Of a stretch of DNA of 64,000 bases, positions 55,483-64,000 are shown one piece after another. The notes under the pieces are model-generated. The model was not told the origin of the DNA, searched no databases, and saw nothing but the letters and a program-made list of their open reading frames with translations. The position numbers and the translations under genes are program-made. Every line of letters starts with the position of its first letter. The first letter of the stretch is position 1. This DNA comes from Euleptes europaea (lineage: Eukaryota > Chordata > Lepidosauria > Squamata > Sphaerodactylidae): NCBI RefSeq assembly GCF_029931775.1, contig NC_079323.1:4448119-4512118 (forward strand), in the 5' to 3' direction.

Positions 55483-56055
55483 AAAGCACTTCTTTTGCAA
55501 ACCCGTTTTTTTGCCTATCAGATGGGGAAAGAGAATGACAGACCATGAAGGTGAACAGTGACAGCCCGGGAAAGTAGCGTGTGAACGCCTGAACGCAAAC
55601 CGTTTGCATTCGAGCCACTGAAAATTCTCGGAAACCAAGTGAGCATGTTTTGAGCGCTCGAGACTGTGGCTTGCAGCTTGTGATCAGACCTTGCTCACGT
55701 GTTGCTGATCATAGTCACCGGATCGTTGGCAGCGATAAGAGATGTCCAAGCACATTCCTTGAAAAAGAACCAACAAAGCGATTAGCCTTCACCGATGTAG
55801 ATCAGCTGGATAGAAAACCCTTGTGGGAGTTTGTAATCCTGGCGCAATGTTGCAACTTTAATTAAAGTTCATAAAGTGTTTAGGGGAGGCGATCTGATCC
55901 CACGTGTTCCCAACATATAAAAGACACCAGATAAGGGGATGATTGGCACAGGTGTCAGAAAAGGAGGTCTCTGTCTCTTCGATCTATACGCAGAACATAT
56001 CATGAGGAAAACTGGATTAGATTTCAGATGAAAGTGGAAGGATTTAGGGGAAACC
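55483..56055. other. Single-copy stretch, no gene seen
   Basis: Repeat-free in MOGAT2 intron 1. No coding signal. Confidence 0.35.
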
Positions 56056-56297
56056 AAAGGGGTTGAGCTGAACACTAATATAACAACCCATAAATCTATT
56101 TTTATTATATATTGTGCACAATTGTATTTAAAAACACAGGCCTAAAATACAGGCTTCCTAAAAAGCACAAACATAGTTACAAATATTACCAATACATAAC
56201 AGTTGATGGTAGTACATAAAATGACCAAAATCTGACCAGACGCGTTTCGGCCTTTTACAGGCCTTCCTCAGTGGTCATACATATACAATTTTACAAT

Positions 56298-56500
56298 TAG
56301 GGTTGCCAACCTCCAGGTACTAACTAGAGATCTCTCGCTATTACAACTGATCTCCAGCCGATAGAGATCAGTTCACCTGGAGAACATGGTCGCTTTGGCC
56401 ATTAGACTCTATGGCACATAGAGTCCCCAAACCCCGCCCTCCTCAGGCTCTGCCTCAAAAATGTCCCACCGGTGGGGAGGACGGACCTGACAACCCTATA
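56298..56500 (+). repeat. MITE-A, full length
   Basis: TTAGGGTTGCCAACCTCC to CCTGACAACCCTAT. Confidence 0.9.
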
Positions 56501-56504
56501 CCGG

Positions 56505-56637
56505 CAGTCTTTAAGCAGAGGCTGGACAAACACTTGTCAGGGATGCTCTAGGCTGATCCTGCACTGAGCAGGGGGTTGGGCTAGATGGCCTCTATGGACC
56601 CTTCCAACTCTATGTTTCAATGATTCTATGTTTCTGT
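56505..56637 (+). mobile_element. CR1-like 3' fragment
   Basis: GGCAGTCTTTAAGCAGAGGC to CCCTTCCAACTCTATG. Confidence 0.8.
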
Positions 56638-57030
56638 TAGGTATTATATGGCCTCTTATATTCAATAATTTGAAAAAGAAATTCTAGTTATAATTTGAGT
56701 AAAATTAATTTGGGTCTCTTTTTTGTCTCCCTTTTCTTATGGTTTCTTATCTCATAAGGTTCATTTCCGGATGTGTTTTTTATAACTTTCTGTATTTACG
56801 ACCACTGAGGAAGGCGTATTCAGGCCGAAACGCATCTGGTCTAGCATTGGTCATTTACATTTATGTATCAACTGTGTATAAGTATTTTATAACTAATATT
56901 TTTATATGTAGCCTGCATTCTAGGCCCTGTGTTTTTAACAATTTTATAGTGTGCACCTTGCAAAAAATGTAATTATTTTGTTATAGTGTATAGTATGCAG
57001 CTCAACTTTTGAAGCTCTCTCTACATATTT

Positions 57031-57549
57031 GGTTGAGTTTGGGCCCCTTTTTTGTTGTTCTGTTCCATTCAACAACAGGTGTGATCTCTTTTTAAAAAAA
57101 AAAAAACCCTCTTGAACTGTAGTTATTTTTTGAGGATGAATTTGTTTTTTATTGCAGACCTTTCACTGTGTTAAAATTTTCCTCCGGCTTGAATTGGTTT
57201 TATTTTGTTTTAAAACCGTCTTTCAAGTTGCGTTCAACCTTTCTCGCGAATCGCTTGTTGGGCTTTTAATTGAGAAAAGCATGACGTCACACCGTTGTAA
57301 AGAAATGGAAGTATAACTAAACCCCTTGGCAACCTTGGCAGGGAAGCAAGCTTTCGGGTCTGGGCCCGGCTCCAAAGAAACACTGTTGAATTGGGGCTGG
57401 CGTTTGGGAATGTTACGCATCTTTGCAGAGGAAGGACACTGAGTTTTGTGGATCAACAGAGGAAAAGAAGCACGTTGGGTGACGTAGCCAGCAAGTTGTG
57501 GTTTCCAAGGCAACAAGGAACAACTTGGGAAAAGAAAACGATGCCTTGG
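57031..57549. other. Single-copy stretch, no gene seen
   Basis: T and A runs at about 57088-57111. Frames at 57223-57516 lack domains. Confidence 0.35.
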
Positions 57550-57557
57550 GAAACTGG

Positions 57558-57761
57558 TAGGGTTGCCAACCTCCAGGTAGTAGCTGGAGCTCTCCCGCTA
57601 TTACAACTGATCTCCAGCCACTAGAGATCAGTTCACCTGGAGAAAATGGCCGCTTTGGCAATTGGACTCTATGGCATTGAAGTCCCTCCCCAAACCCCGC
57701 CCTCCTCAGGCTCCACCCCCAAAACCTCCCACTGGTGGCGAAGAGGGACCTGGCAACCCTA
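57558..57761 (+). mobile_element. MITE-A with exact 8-bp target duplication
   Basis: GAAACTGG at 57550-57557 and 57762-57769. The 204-bp copy from TAGGGTTGCCA to TGGCAACCCTA has perfect 11-bp terminal inverted repeats. It is the best reference copy in the window. Confidence 0.95.
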
Positions 57762-57814
57762 GAAACTGGCAAATACTTGAACACAAAAATGCATGGTGGA
57801 ATGGAACGCTCCAT

Positions 57815-57985
57815 AGGGTTTGGGTTACCATCGCTGGATTTGTGGGGTGGGGCTTGGAGAGGGTGGGGTTTGGGGAGGAGAGGGACCTCCGCAGTGTATA
57901 ATCCCCTAAAGTGTACCCTCCAGAGCAGCCATTTTCTCCAGGGCAACTGATCTCTGTTGTCTGGAGAGCAGATGAAATCCCAGGC
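57815..57985 (-). repeat. MITE-A, terminus lost
   Basis: TAGGGTTTGGGTTACCATCG to GAGCAGATGAAATCCCAGG. Confidence 0.8.
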
Positions 57986-57988
57986 GAT

Positions 57989-58176
57989 TAGGGTTGCCAA
58001 CCTCCAGGTAATAGCTGGAGATCTCCTGCTATTACAACTGATCTTCAGGCGATAGAGTTCAGTTCCCCTGGAGAAAATGGATGCTTTGGCAATTGGACTC
58101 TATAGCACTGAAGTCCCTCCTCAGGCTCCACCCCCAAAATCTCCAGGTATTTTCCAACCTGGAGCTGGCAACCCTA
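57989..58176 (+). repeat. MITE-A, full length
   Basis: TTAGGGTTGCCAACCTCCAG to GAGCTGGCAACCCTACC. Confidence 0.92.
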
Positions 58177-58575
58177 CCTATGAGGAAAGGCTGAGGGACT
58201 TGGGAGTGTTCAGTCTGGAGAAGAGGAGGTTGAGAGGGGACAGGATTGCTCTCTTGAAGTATTTGAAGGGCTGTCTCTTAGAGGAGGGCAGGGAGCTGTT
58301 CCTGTTGGCAGCAGAGGGTAGGACTTGCAATAATGGGTTCAATAATGCAGGCTGAAAGGTACTGGCTGGATATTGGGGGAAAACATTTTTACAATAAGTG
58401 TTGTCCAACAGTGGAATCGGCTTCCTAGGGAGGTGATGAGCTCCCCCTCACTGGCAGTCTTTAAGCAGAGGCTGGACAAGCACTTGTCAGGGATGCTCTA
58501 GGCTGATCCTGTGTTAAGCAGGGGGTCGGACTAGACGACCTCCATGGCCCCTCCCAACTCTATGATTCTATGAAA
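58177..58575 (+). mobile_element. CR1 LINE 3' end
   Basis: TATGAGGAAAGGCTGAGGGA, AGAAGAGGAGGTTGAGAGGG to GACCTCCATGGCCCC. Confidence 0.9.
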
Positions 58576-58715
58576 TAAAAGAAAGGCAAGTTGGTCTTTT
58601 CTGAGCCCGGCCTTCCTTCTTTGGTGTCCAGGGCTGGCCTTCCCTCTGCCAACACTTGCCTCCTCAGGTACCCAAATCATTCATCCGTTCATCTGGCGGT
58701 GGCTGCGGCCTTTCT

Positions 58716-58805
58716 CAATGCAATGCAATGCAATGCAATGCAATGCAATGCAATGCAATGCAATGCAATGCAATGCAATGCAATGCAATACAATACAATA
58801 CAATG
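58716..58805 (+). repeat. (CAATG)n pentanucleotide array
   Basis: About 14 CAATG units followed by CAATA units. Confidence 0.97.
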
Positions 58806-59444
58806 CCTTTATTGGAATCTTGAAATAGTAAAACACGCCGTACAGCCGGCATAAAAGAATAGGATAAAATCATTATTATTACTCATTAAAAAAGATTATC
58901 AATTTGAGTTAAAATTTTGTGGTGTGTTTGAGCTCTCTTGAATCGAATGATCTTTGGAGATTCTCTCAGCGAGGGCTATAGCTAAAAAGGAGGCTACTGA
59001 AGTAGTGAGATTCCTGTCCTGGTCTGCTAGGAGGAGGAGGAGGAGGCCTTTCTCTGTGCCCTTCTTGGCCTGTGCCAGCCGTTCTGGCCGTTAGCAGAAG
59101 GGTCGGCTGGCAGCTGCTCGGCTATGCTTCCCTCCGCCAGCAGCGGTTGCCATGGTGATGCCAATGAAGCGAGGACTCGGCGGCACAAAGGAAGCAGGGG
59201 GAGCTGGGCTACCCGTTTGTTTGCAACAGGCGAAAGGAGGTATCTTGGCACGCGAGCTCATCGCTGGCTGTCCTCAGCCGGCTGGGCTATAGTGGAAGCT
59301 CTGGTCGTGATTTCTAGCTTTCAGAGAACGTACACAAGCCGAAGCCGTTATACTAAAGAAGGGAGCTGAAGCTTGGGCGAGCAATCTCACCCCCCTTTGG
59401 TTAAAAGAGGAAAGCAAGCTGGAGCTAACACAAGAATTCTAGGA
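58806..59444. other. Single-copy stretch with a GC-rich core
   Basis: 59030-59290 is GC-rich with GGTTGCCATGGTGATGCCAA (59147-59166), resembling an RFX X-box followed by a CCAAT box. Possible intronic regulatory element of MOGAT2; no coding frame is convincing. Confidence 0.35.
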
Positions 59445-59890
59445 GGCCCTGTGGCTCAGTGGTAGAGCATCTGCTTGGCATGCAGAAGGTCCCAGGTTCA
59501 GTCCCTGGCATCTCCAGTCAAAAGGACTAGGCAGTCGGTGATGGGAAAAACCATCTACCTGAGACCCTGGAGTGGGGCTGTGACTCAGTGGCAGAGCATC
59601 TGTTTGGCATGCAGAAGGTCCCAGGTTCAGTCCCTGGCATCTCCAGTCAAAAGGACCAGGCAGTCGCTGACAGGAAAGACCTCTGCCTGAGACCTTGGAG
59701 AGGGGCTGTGGCTCAGTGGTAGAGCATCTGCTTGGCATGCAGAAGGTCCCAGGTTCAGCCCCTGGCATCTCCAGTCAAAAGGACCAGGCAGTCGCTGACA
59801 GGAAAGACCTCTGCCTGAGACCTTGGAGAGGGGCTGTGGCTCAGTGGTAGAGCATCTGCTTGGCATGCAGAAAATCCCAGGTTCAATGCT
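59445..59890 (+). repeat. SINE-A tandem array, four units at 128 bp
   Basis: GGGGCTGTG heads at 59574, 59702 and 59830 are exactly 128 bases apart; a first unit begins near 59448. The units share ACCAGGCAGTCGCTGACAGG, so they are young tandem copies. Confidence 0.92.
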
Positions 59891-59998
59891 AGGGTTGCCC
59901 CGTGCTCCTGGAAGGAGCTTCATGGGGCTGGGGTGGTGGTGGTGTCCTGCCCGTGCATGGGAGGAAAATGATGGCAGGGGGCCTATACATCAGGAAGA

Positions 59999-60250
59999 GG
60001 GTTGCCAACCTCCAGGTGGGGGCTGGAGATCTCCTGGAATTACAGCTGATCTCCAGACTACCTAGAGTGCTTACTTAATATTTAATTATTTAAAACATTT
60101 ATTCCACGTCTCCCGGAGAAAACGACCGATTTGGAAGGTGTAGTGCAAGGAATTTTACCCTACTAGGTCCCTCCCCTCCCTAAACTCCACTTTCCTAGGC
60201 TCCACCCCCAAATCTCCAGGTATTTCTGAACCTAGGGCTGGCAGCTCTAG
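59999..60250 (+). repeat. MITE-A with a 47-bp AT-rich interruption
   Basis: GGGTTGCCAACCTCCAGG to CTCCAGACTACC, foreign sequence at about 60064-60110, then TCTCCCGGAGAAAACGACC to GGGCTGGCAGCTCTA. Confidence 0.85.
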
Positions 60251-60514
60251 TTAGGACGCTGAACTGATCAAGAAGAACAAAAGCTTTATTTGTAAAACTA
60301 ACAAACTGGATAGGAGAAAGGAGAGATGAAGCTAGCTGCCCAGCTAGCTGAGAACAATAGCCGATGAATACTATTCTGCAGACAGAGATGGAAAAGCCCC
60401 TTTAGAAAGAAGGTTTGCCGCCTATAGTCCTGGCTAGCTAGAGTATGCTGCCCCCTACAGGATTTCCTTCCATCTTCTTTGTACACATGATTAGGGTTGC
60501 CAACCTCCAGGTGG

Positions 60515-61290
60515 CTAGCAAAAATAAACAGCAGGGGCTCAATTCTGTTCAAGAAAAACTCTATATATTATATACAAAAGTCTAGTAACAGTGTAACTAA
60601 GTGTGAACACCCACAAGTGTAAATGAAATAACACAAAATGACAATAACATAAACAACACTATATATATATACATATCCTCAACAATCTTTTACAAATGAA
60701 GAAACGGCAAGGTTCTTATTCAAAGTTCATCAACAAGGTAGCACAACAAAAAATTGTAGTTTTCTTAGTGCCTTGCGGCTGGAAATGGATAAGTGTAGCT
60801 TCTCAAAAAAGTCTTCTAAGCCAGAAAGGAATTATTCGAGAACGTTTTCCGGATTAATTTTTAAACGTTTTCGCCCACCACAAGGGGGCTTCGTCAGCCT
60901 TAAAGTCTATGGCACAGTCGCCTCGCTTTGCCTCATCAGGCTTCATAAATCAACGATTCCTCTAAGGCACTGGTTCCCAACCAGGGGTCCATGGACCCCC
61001 AGGGGTCCGCGAGAACTAAATTAAGGTCCGCAAAACAAAGTTATAAACCCATAATAAATTAATATTTTCAATTAAAAGTTCTCTATTATAAAAATATATA
61101 TTCAAATATTATTCTAAGTTTAATGTTTAACTAACAGTTATGATTAAAGTTTATTTTCAAATTCTCAGAATTTTTTTGAACCTTGGGGTCCCTGCACCGA
61201 ACAAAAAAGTCCTAGTGGTCCCTGGTCAAAAAAAGGTTGGGAACCACTGCTCTAAGGGCTAGGTTGTTTCTCAAATCAAGGACCGTGATG
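60515..61290 (-). mobile_element. AT-rich insertion with hammerhead-like core
   Basis: Minus strand 60897-60869: CTGACGA, A, GCCC, loop, GGGC, GAAA. The left end carries CAGCAGGGGCTCAATTCTG, akin to the 27.5-kb insert. Only AGGTGG is duplicated visibly. A hAT MITE sits inside. Confidence 0.8.
60969..61252 (+). mobile_element. hAT MITE, CACTGGTTCCCAACC ends
   Basis: Termini CACTGGTTCCCAACC and GGTTGGGAACCACTG are near-perfect inverted repeats, and CTCTAAGG flanks both sides exactly (8 bp). Full-length, about 284 bp, non-coding; a third hAT family here. Confidence 0.93.
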
Positions 61291-61541
61291 AGGTGGCGGC
61301 TGGAGATCTCCTGCTATTACAACTGATCTCCAGCCCACAGAGATCAGTTCACCTGGAGAAAATGCTCACTTTGGTAATTGGACTCTATGGCATTGAAGTC
61401 CCTTCCCTCTCCAAACCCTGCCCTCTTCAAGCTCCACCCCCAAAAGTCTCCAGGTAATTCCTAACCCTAATACAAAATACCGGAGATTCTTTGACACAAG
61501 AACAGCTGGGCTAGATTTAGGGTTGCCAACCTCCAGGTAGT

Positions 61542-62158
61542 GAAAAATGACTACAAGTCTTTTGCTAAGAACTGTGAAATTACTGTCAGATGGCAAGCTA
61601 TATTTAAGTCTGAAGAAGCAGAATTCTATACCCGCGAAACAAGATTAAAACCCGGGATCTTGTCACATTATGGTGCAATTGCGCCTTGTGAATAGTGTCA
61701 AATGGAACATATCTTCTGTGAGCGTTATACATCCTCATCAGCGGTTGCTGTATAAGCAAGAGTTATCAGCAACGCAGAGCTCCGGAGGACGGTTTATGAT
61801 TGGCCAGCTGGTGTCAGCTGACCGGAGCAACAAGTGCATCTTACAACGCGGCACGGTGGATTGCGGTAGCCGGTTAGAGAAATATTTTGTTCCAATTCCT
61901 TGGCGTTTTGAAAGCTTCACAGTGGAAAGGGCTACAAAATTATACAGTTGGGACGATCTTTACTTATAACACATGGTTCTATGTTGTACTATATTGTTAT
62001 AGAGATATTACTGTATACTTTATTTTGCTAGTGGTATAATTTGTAACTTAATGAAATAAGAAGAATTGAAATACAAAAAGAGATTGCATAAAGTGGCTGC
62101 GTGTTGATATATATTTTCCATAAGGAAATTTACCACAAAAAAAAAACAAAAAAAAAAC
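61542..62158 (+). mobile_element. Insertion with the best hammerhead-like fold
   Basis: CCTCCAGGTAGT at 61530-61541 and 62159-62170 flanks it. It ends in an A-rich run. 61610-61664 reads CTGAAGA, A, GC, loop, GC, GAAA, then helix III ACAAGAT with ATCTTGT (seven pairs) and a final C. A 99-codon frame at 61670-61969 has no recognised domain. Confidence 0.85.
61610..61664 (+). ncRNA. Candidate hammerhead ribozyme
   Basis: Core order fits the hammerhead family: CTGAAGA (61610-61616), stem II GC/GC (61618-61619, 61634-61635), GAAA (61636-61639), stem III A39-T45 with A57-T63 (last two digits), cleavage-site C at 61664. Departures from the textbook fold are one extra A after CTGAAGA, a weak stem II and a patchy stem I (GT before, AC after, then mismatches). 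Confidence 0.5.
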
Positions 62159-62384
62159 CCTCCAGGTAGTAGCTGGAGATCTCCCGGTATTACAACTGAT
62201 CTCCAGCTGATAGAGATCAGTTCACCTGGAGAAAATGCCCACTTTGGTAATTGGACACTATGGCATTGAAGTCCCTCCCCTCTCCAAACCTCGCCCTCCT
62301 TGGGCTCCGCTTCCAAATTCTCCAGGTATTTCCCAACCTGGAGCTAGCAACCCTTCACATGATATTGCTATATTCCAACAAAAG

Positions 62385-62590
62385 CAGCTTAATAAATTGT
62401 GGGTGTGTTAAGTGTTGTCAAGTTGCTTCCGACTTATGGCTACCCTATGAATTAATGTCTTCCAAAACGTCCTGTCATTAACAGCTTTGCTCAGGTCTTG
62501 CAAACTGAGGGCCGCAGATTCCTTGATGGAGTCAATTCATCTCACGTTGGGTCTTCCTCTTTTCCTGCTGCCTTTAATTTTTCCTAGCAT
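62385..62590 (-). mobile_element. BovB LINE 3' end
   Basis: TTAAGTGTTGTCAAGTTGCT to TCTTTTCCTGCTGCCT; 5'-truncated. Confidence 0.85.
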
Positions 62591-62707
62591 GATAGAGTCC
62601 AATTGCCAGCGTGGCCATTTTCTCCAGGTGAACTGATCTCTTATCGGCTGGAGATCCGTTGTAATAGCAGGAGATCTCCAGCTAGTACCTGGAGGTTGGT
62701 AACCCTA
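62591..62707 (-). repeat. MITE-A, partial
   Basis: ATAGAGTCCAATTGCCAGCG to GGAGGTTGGTAACCCTAA. Confidence 0.85.
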
Positions 62708-62709
62708 AT

Positions 62710-62873
62710 GACTAACCTCCTGGTACTAGCTGGTGATCTCCTGCTATTACAACTGATCTCCAGCAGATAAAAGATCTGTTTCTTTGGAGAAAATGGCCGC
62801 TTTGGCCATTGGGCTCTATGGCTTTGCCCACAAAACCTCCCACCAGTTGCGAAGAGGGACCTGGGAACCCTAG
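62710..62873 (+). repeat. MITE-A, internal deletion
   Basis: ACTAACCTCCTGGTACTAGC to GACCTGGGAACCCTAG. Confidence 0.85.
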
Positions 62874-63105
62874 TTTCGCCAGAGGCAGCTAGAGCATCTG
62901 CATCAAACCCAGAAGCACTGTCAGTGCAGCACATGGGTCGTGCATGCGCACATCACTCACCTCGCCCTCTTTTGCCTGCTGACATTCAGCTGGTTGGTGG
63001 GCAGTCTGGTGAATTGGTAAGCCTACAGCCTCCACCCTGGCATACTGTTTCCAAGATGGATGCCTGCCTGCTCCGTCTCCCGACCTGCCTTTTCTTCTGT
63101 CACAG
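62874..63105. other. End of MOGAT2 intron 1, single copy
   Basis: Holds the pyrimidine-rich acceptor tract TTTTCTTCTGTCACAG just before exon 2. Otherwise unremarkable. Confidence 0.5.
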
Positions 63106-63284
63106 CTCAGTGTTGCATCGCTATCTTCATCGGCCTCCTCTTCACCCGCTTCTGGCTGGTCAGCGCACTCTACGCGGCATGGTGGGCCTGGGATGTGGAC
63201 ACGCCGAGCAGAAGTGGGAGGAGGGTCCACTGGATCAGGAACTCGGTGGTCTGGAGATACATGCGGGACTATTTCCCTATCACG
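63106..63284 (+). CDS. MOGAT2: MOGAT2 exon 2
   Basis: 179 bases between a strong acceptor (TTCTTCTGTCACAG) and donor GTAAGC encode residues 32-91. CCIAIFIGLLFTRFWLVSAL and YAAWW complete the hydrophobic membrane hairpin. WDVDTPSRSGRRVHWIRNS and VWRYMRDYFPIT follow, the family's conserved run up to its YFP motif. LLFTRFWL.-.LYAAWW favours MOGAT2 over MOGAT1, MOGAT3 and DGAT2, and the position beside MAP6 agrees. The exon leaves in phase 0. The catalytic HPHG block and about 240 further residues would be beyond the right edge. Confidence 0.95.
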
Positions 63285-63334
63285 GTAAGCACAGCGGTTG
63301 GGAGGGCTGCTGTAGATTTGGCGGGTTTATTGCT

Positions 63335-63515
63335 TTGTTTGTGGTGCAGTGGTTAAGAGCGGCGAACTCTGATTCCCCACTCCTCCACATGAAGCCTGCT
63401 GGGTGACCTTGGGTCAGTCACAGATCTCTCCGAACTCTCTCAGCCCCACCGACCTCACAAGGTGTCTGTCGGGGAGGAGAAGGGAGGGTGAGTGTAAGCC
63501 ACGTTGAGTCTCGTT
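63335..63515 (+). repeat. SINE-B copy
   Basis: TTTGTGGTGCAGTGGTTAAG to GTAAGCCACGTTGAGTCTC; a short deletion falls in the head. Confidence 0.88.
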
Positions 63516-63517
63516 AA

Positions 63518-63542
63518 TAGGGTTGCCAACCTCCAGGTACTA
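63518..63542 (+). repeat. MITE-A left end, target of the last insertion
   Basis: TAGGGTTGCCAACCTCCAGG then TACTA, after which MITE-A sequence stops. Confidence 0.85.
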
Positions 63543-64000
63543 AGTACAGATAAGGCTAATGCTTTCAAAGTCAATCACTGTCACAAATCAGTACAAATAT
63601 ATCACAATTTTATCACAATGTAGTACATAGTGTAGTGAAAGACAAACAACACACAATTCTATATACAATCCTACAATGTATATATCTCTACAACCCCACT
63701 ATGAGTAATCTTCATAGAGGAATGATAAGAAAGCAAGATGTTCACAGTTCCATATGGGTAAAGTCCAATATTGTAGAAGTCTTCTTAGAACAGGGGTCGG
63801 CAAACTCATTGGTCAAAAGAGCCAAATATCAACAGTACAACAATTGAGATTTCTTTTGAGAGCCAAATTTCTTAAACTTAAACTATATAGGTAGGTACAC
63901 TGTTTATTAACTTAATAAACTTTAATTAAAGTTTTAAGTCTTGACGAAGGTATCTGGTCCTTGAATCTAGCTTGCCCCAAAATGCCATTGTATGTGTGAC
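63543..64000. mobile_element. AT-rich insertion running off the window
   Basis: Starts AGTACAGATAAGGCTAATGC right after the MITE-A left end, like the other inserts. The right flank is not in the window. TTGACGAAGG near 63941 resembles the start of a hammerhead-like core but no GAAAC follows. Confidence 0.6.
63792..64000 (+). mobile_element. hAT element, left end only
   Basis: CAGGGGTCGGCAAACTCATT is a typical hAT terminus. The other end is beyond the edge or lost. Confidence 0.6.

Larger units (their letters stand above)
56060..57030. mobile_element. Element with inverted terminal arms, hammerhead-like cores
   Basis: Left arm about 56060-56290 and right arm about 56790-57025 are inverted relatives (GTTGAGCTG, AAAAACACAGG.CCTA, TTTCGGCCT). 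Left core on the minus strand 56271-56234: CTGAGGA, A, GGCC, 7-base loop, GGCC, GAAAC, then GGTC. Right core 56805-56841: CTGAGGA, A, GGC, 8-base loop, GCC, GAAAC, then GGTC. MITE-A (56298-56500) and a CR1 scrap (56505-56637) sit between the arms as later insertions. Arms are clearly more diverged than those of the 49-kb element. Confidence 0.8.
60493..61475 (+). repeat. MITE-A broken by an insertion
   Basis: Left end TAGGGTTGCCAACCTCC ending AGGTGG (60514); resumes AGGTGGCGGCTGGAG at 61291. Confidence 0.87.
61518..62351 (+). repeat. MITE-A broken by an insertion
   Basis: TTAGGGTTGCCAACCTCCAG at left; resumes at about 62159 and ends GAGCTAGCAACCCTT. Confidence 0.88.

Noticed and set aside
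61670-61969. 99-codon frame inside the 61.5-kb insertion
   Set aside because: No domain recognised, and it starts after the ribozyme-like fold in a non-coding element; kept only as a note.

Overview
The window is a stretch of vertebrate nuclear DNA, most likely from a squamate reptile. The evidence is the repeat mix: Sauria-type SINEs, BovB (RTE) and CR1 LINE 3' ends, a 5S rRNA-derived SINE, and very many short DNA-transposon relics. About two thirds of the bases are interspersed repeats. I cannot name the species.

Two host genes are supported, and both are cut into exons. MAP6 (STOP protein, a microtubule stabiliser) lies on the minus strand: exon 1 at 42008-42795 inside a CpG island, exon 2 at 17688-17901, exon 3 at 14370-14570. 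Together these encode a 400-residue protein of the short-isoform type. MOGAT2 (monoacylglycerol acyltransferase) lies on the plus strand: exon 1 at 53093-53186 and exon 2 at 63106-63284, with the rest beyond the right edge. The two genes are divergent neighbours, as MAP6 and MOGAT2 are in human 11q13.5, so this is conserved synteny. Their start codons are about 10.3 kb apart.

The rest is repeats. Labels used below: MITE-A, a ~205-bp hAT-type element with ends TAGGGTTGCCA/TGGCAACCCTA and 8-bp target duplications ('+' means it starts TAGGGTTGCCAACCTCC); MITE-B, a hAT-type element with CAGGGGTGTC ends; SINE-A, headed by a tRNA-Ala-like sequence ('+' reads GTGGCTCAGTGGTAGAGC); SINE-B, headed by a tRNA-like GTGGTGTAGTGGTTAAGAGC ('+' in that direction, tail TTC repeats). 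There are also CR1 and BovB tails, microsatellites, one TA-flanked Tigger element and several fold-back elements.

The most interesting signal is in the fold-back and AT-rich insertions. Several unrelated-looking ones carry CTGANGA, one extra base, a short hairpin whose stem covaries, then GAAA(C). This is the layout of a hammerhead ribozyme core. Seven insertions break MITE-A copies at nearly the same point, just after CAACCTCCAGGT, and four of them have a clear 12-16 bp duplication of that target. Two of the seven carry a well-formed hammerhead-like core and a third carries a degenerate one. I infer a non-autonomous, Penelope-like retroelement group with a strong target preference. No retrovirus, LTR element, CRISPR array or true tRNA/rRNA gene was seen.
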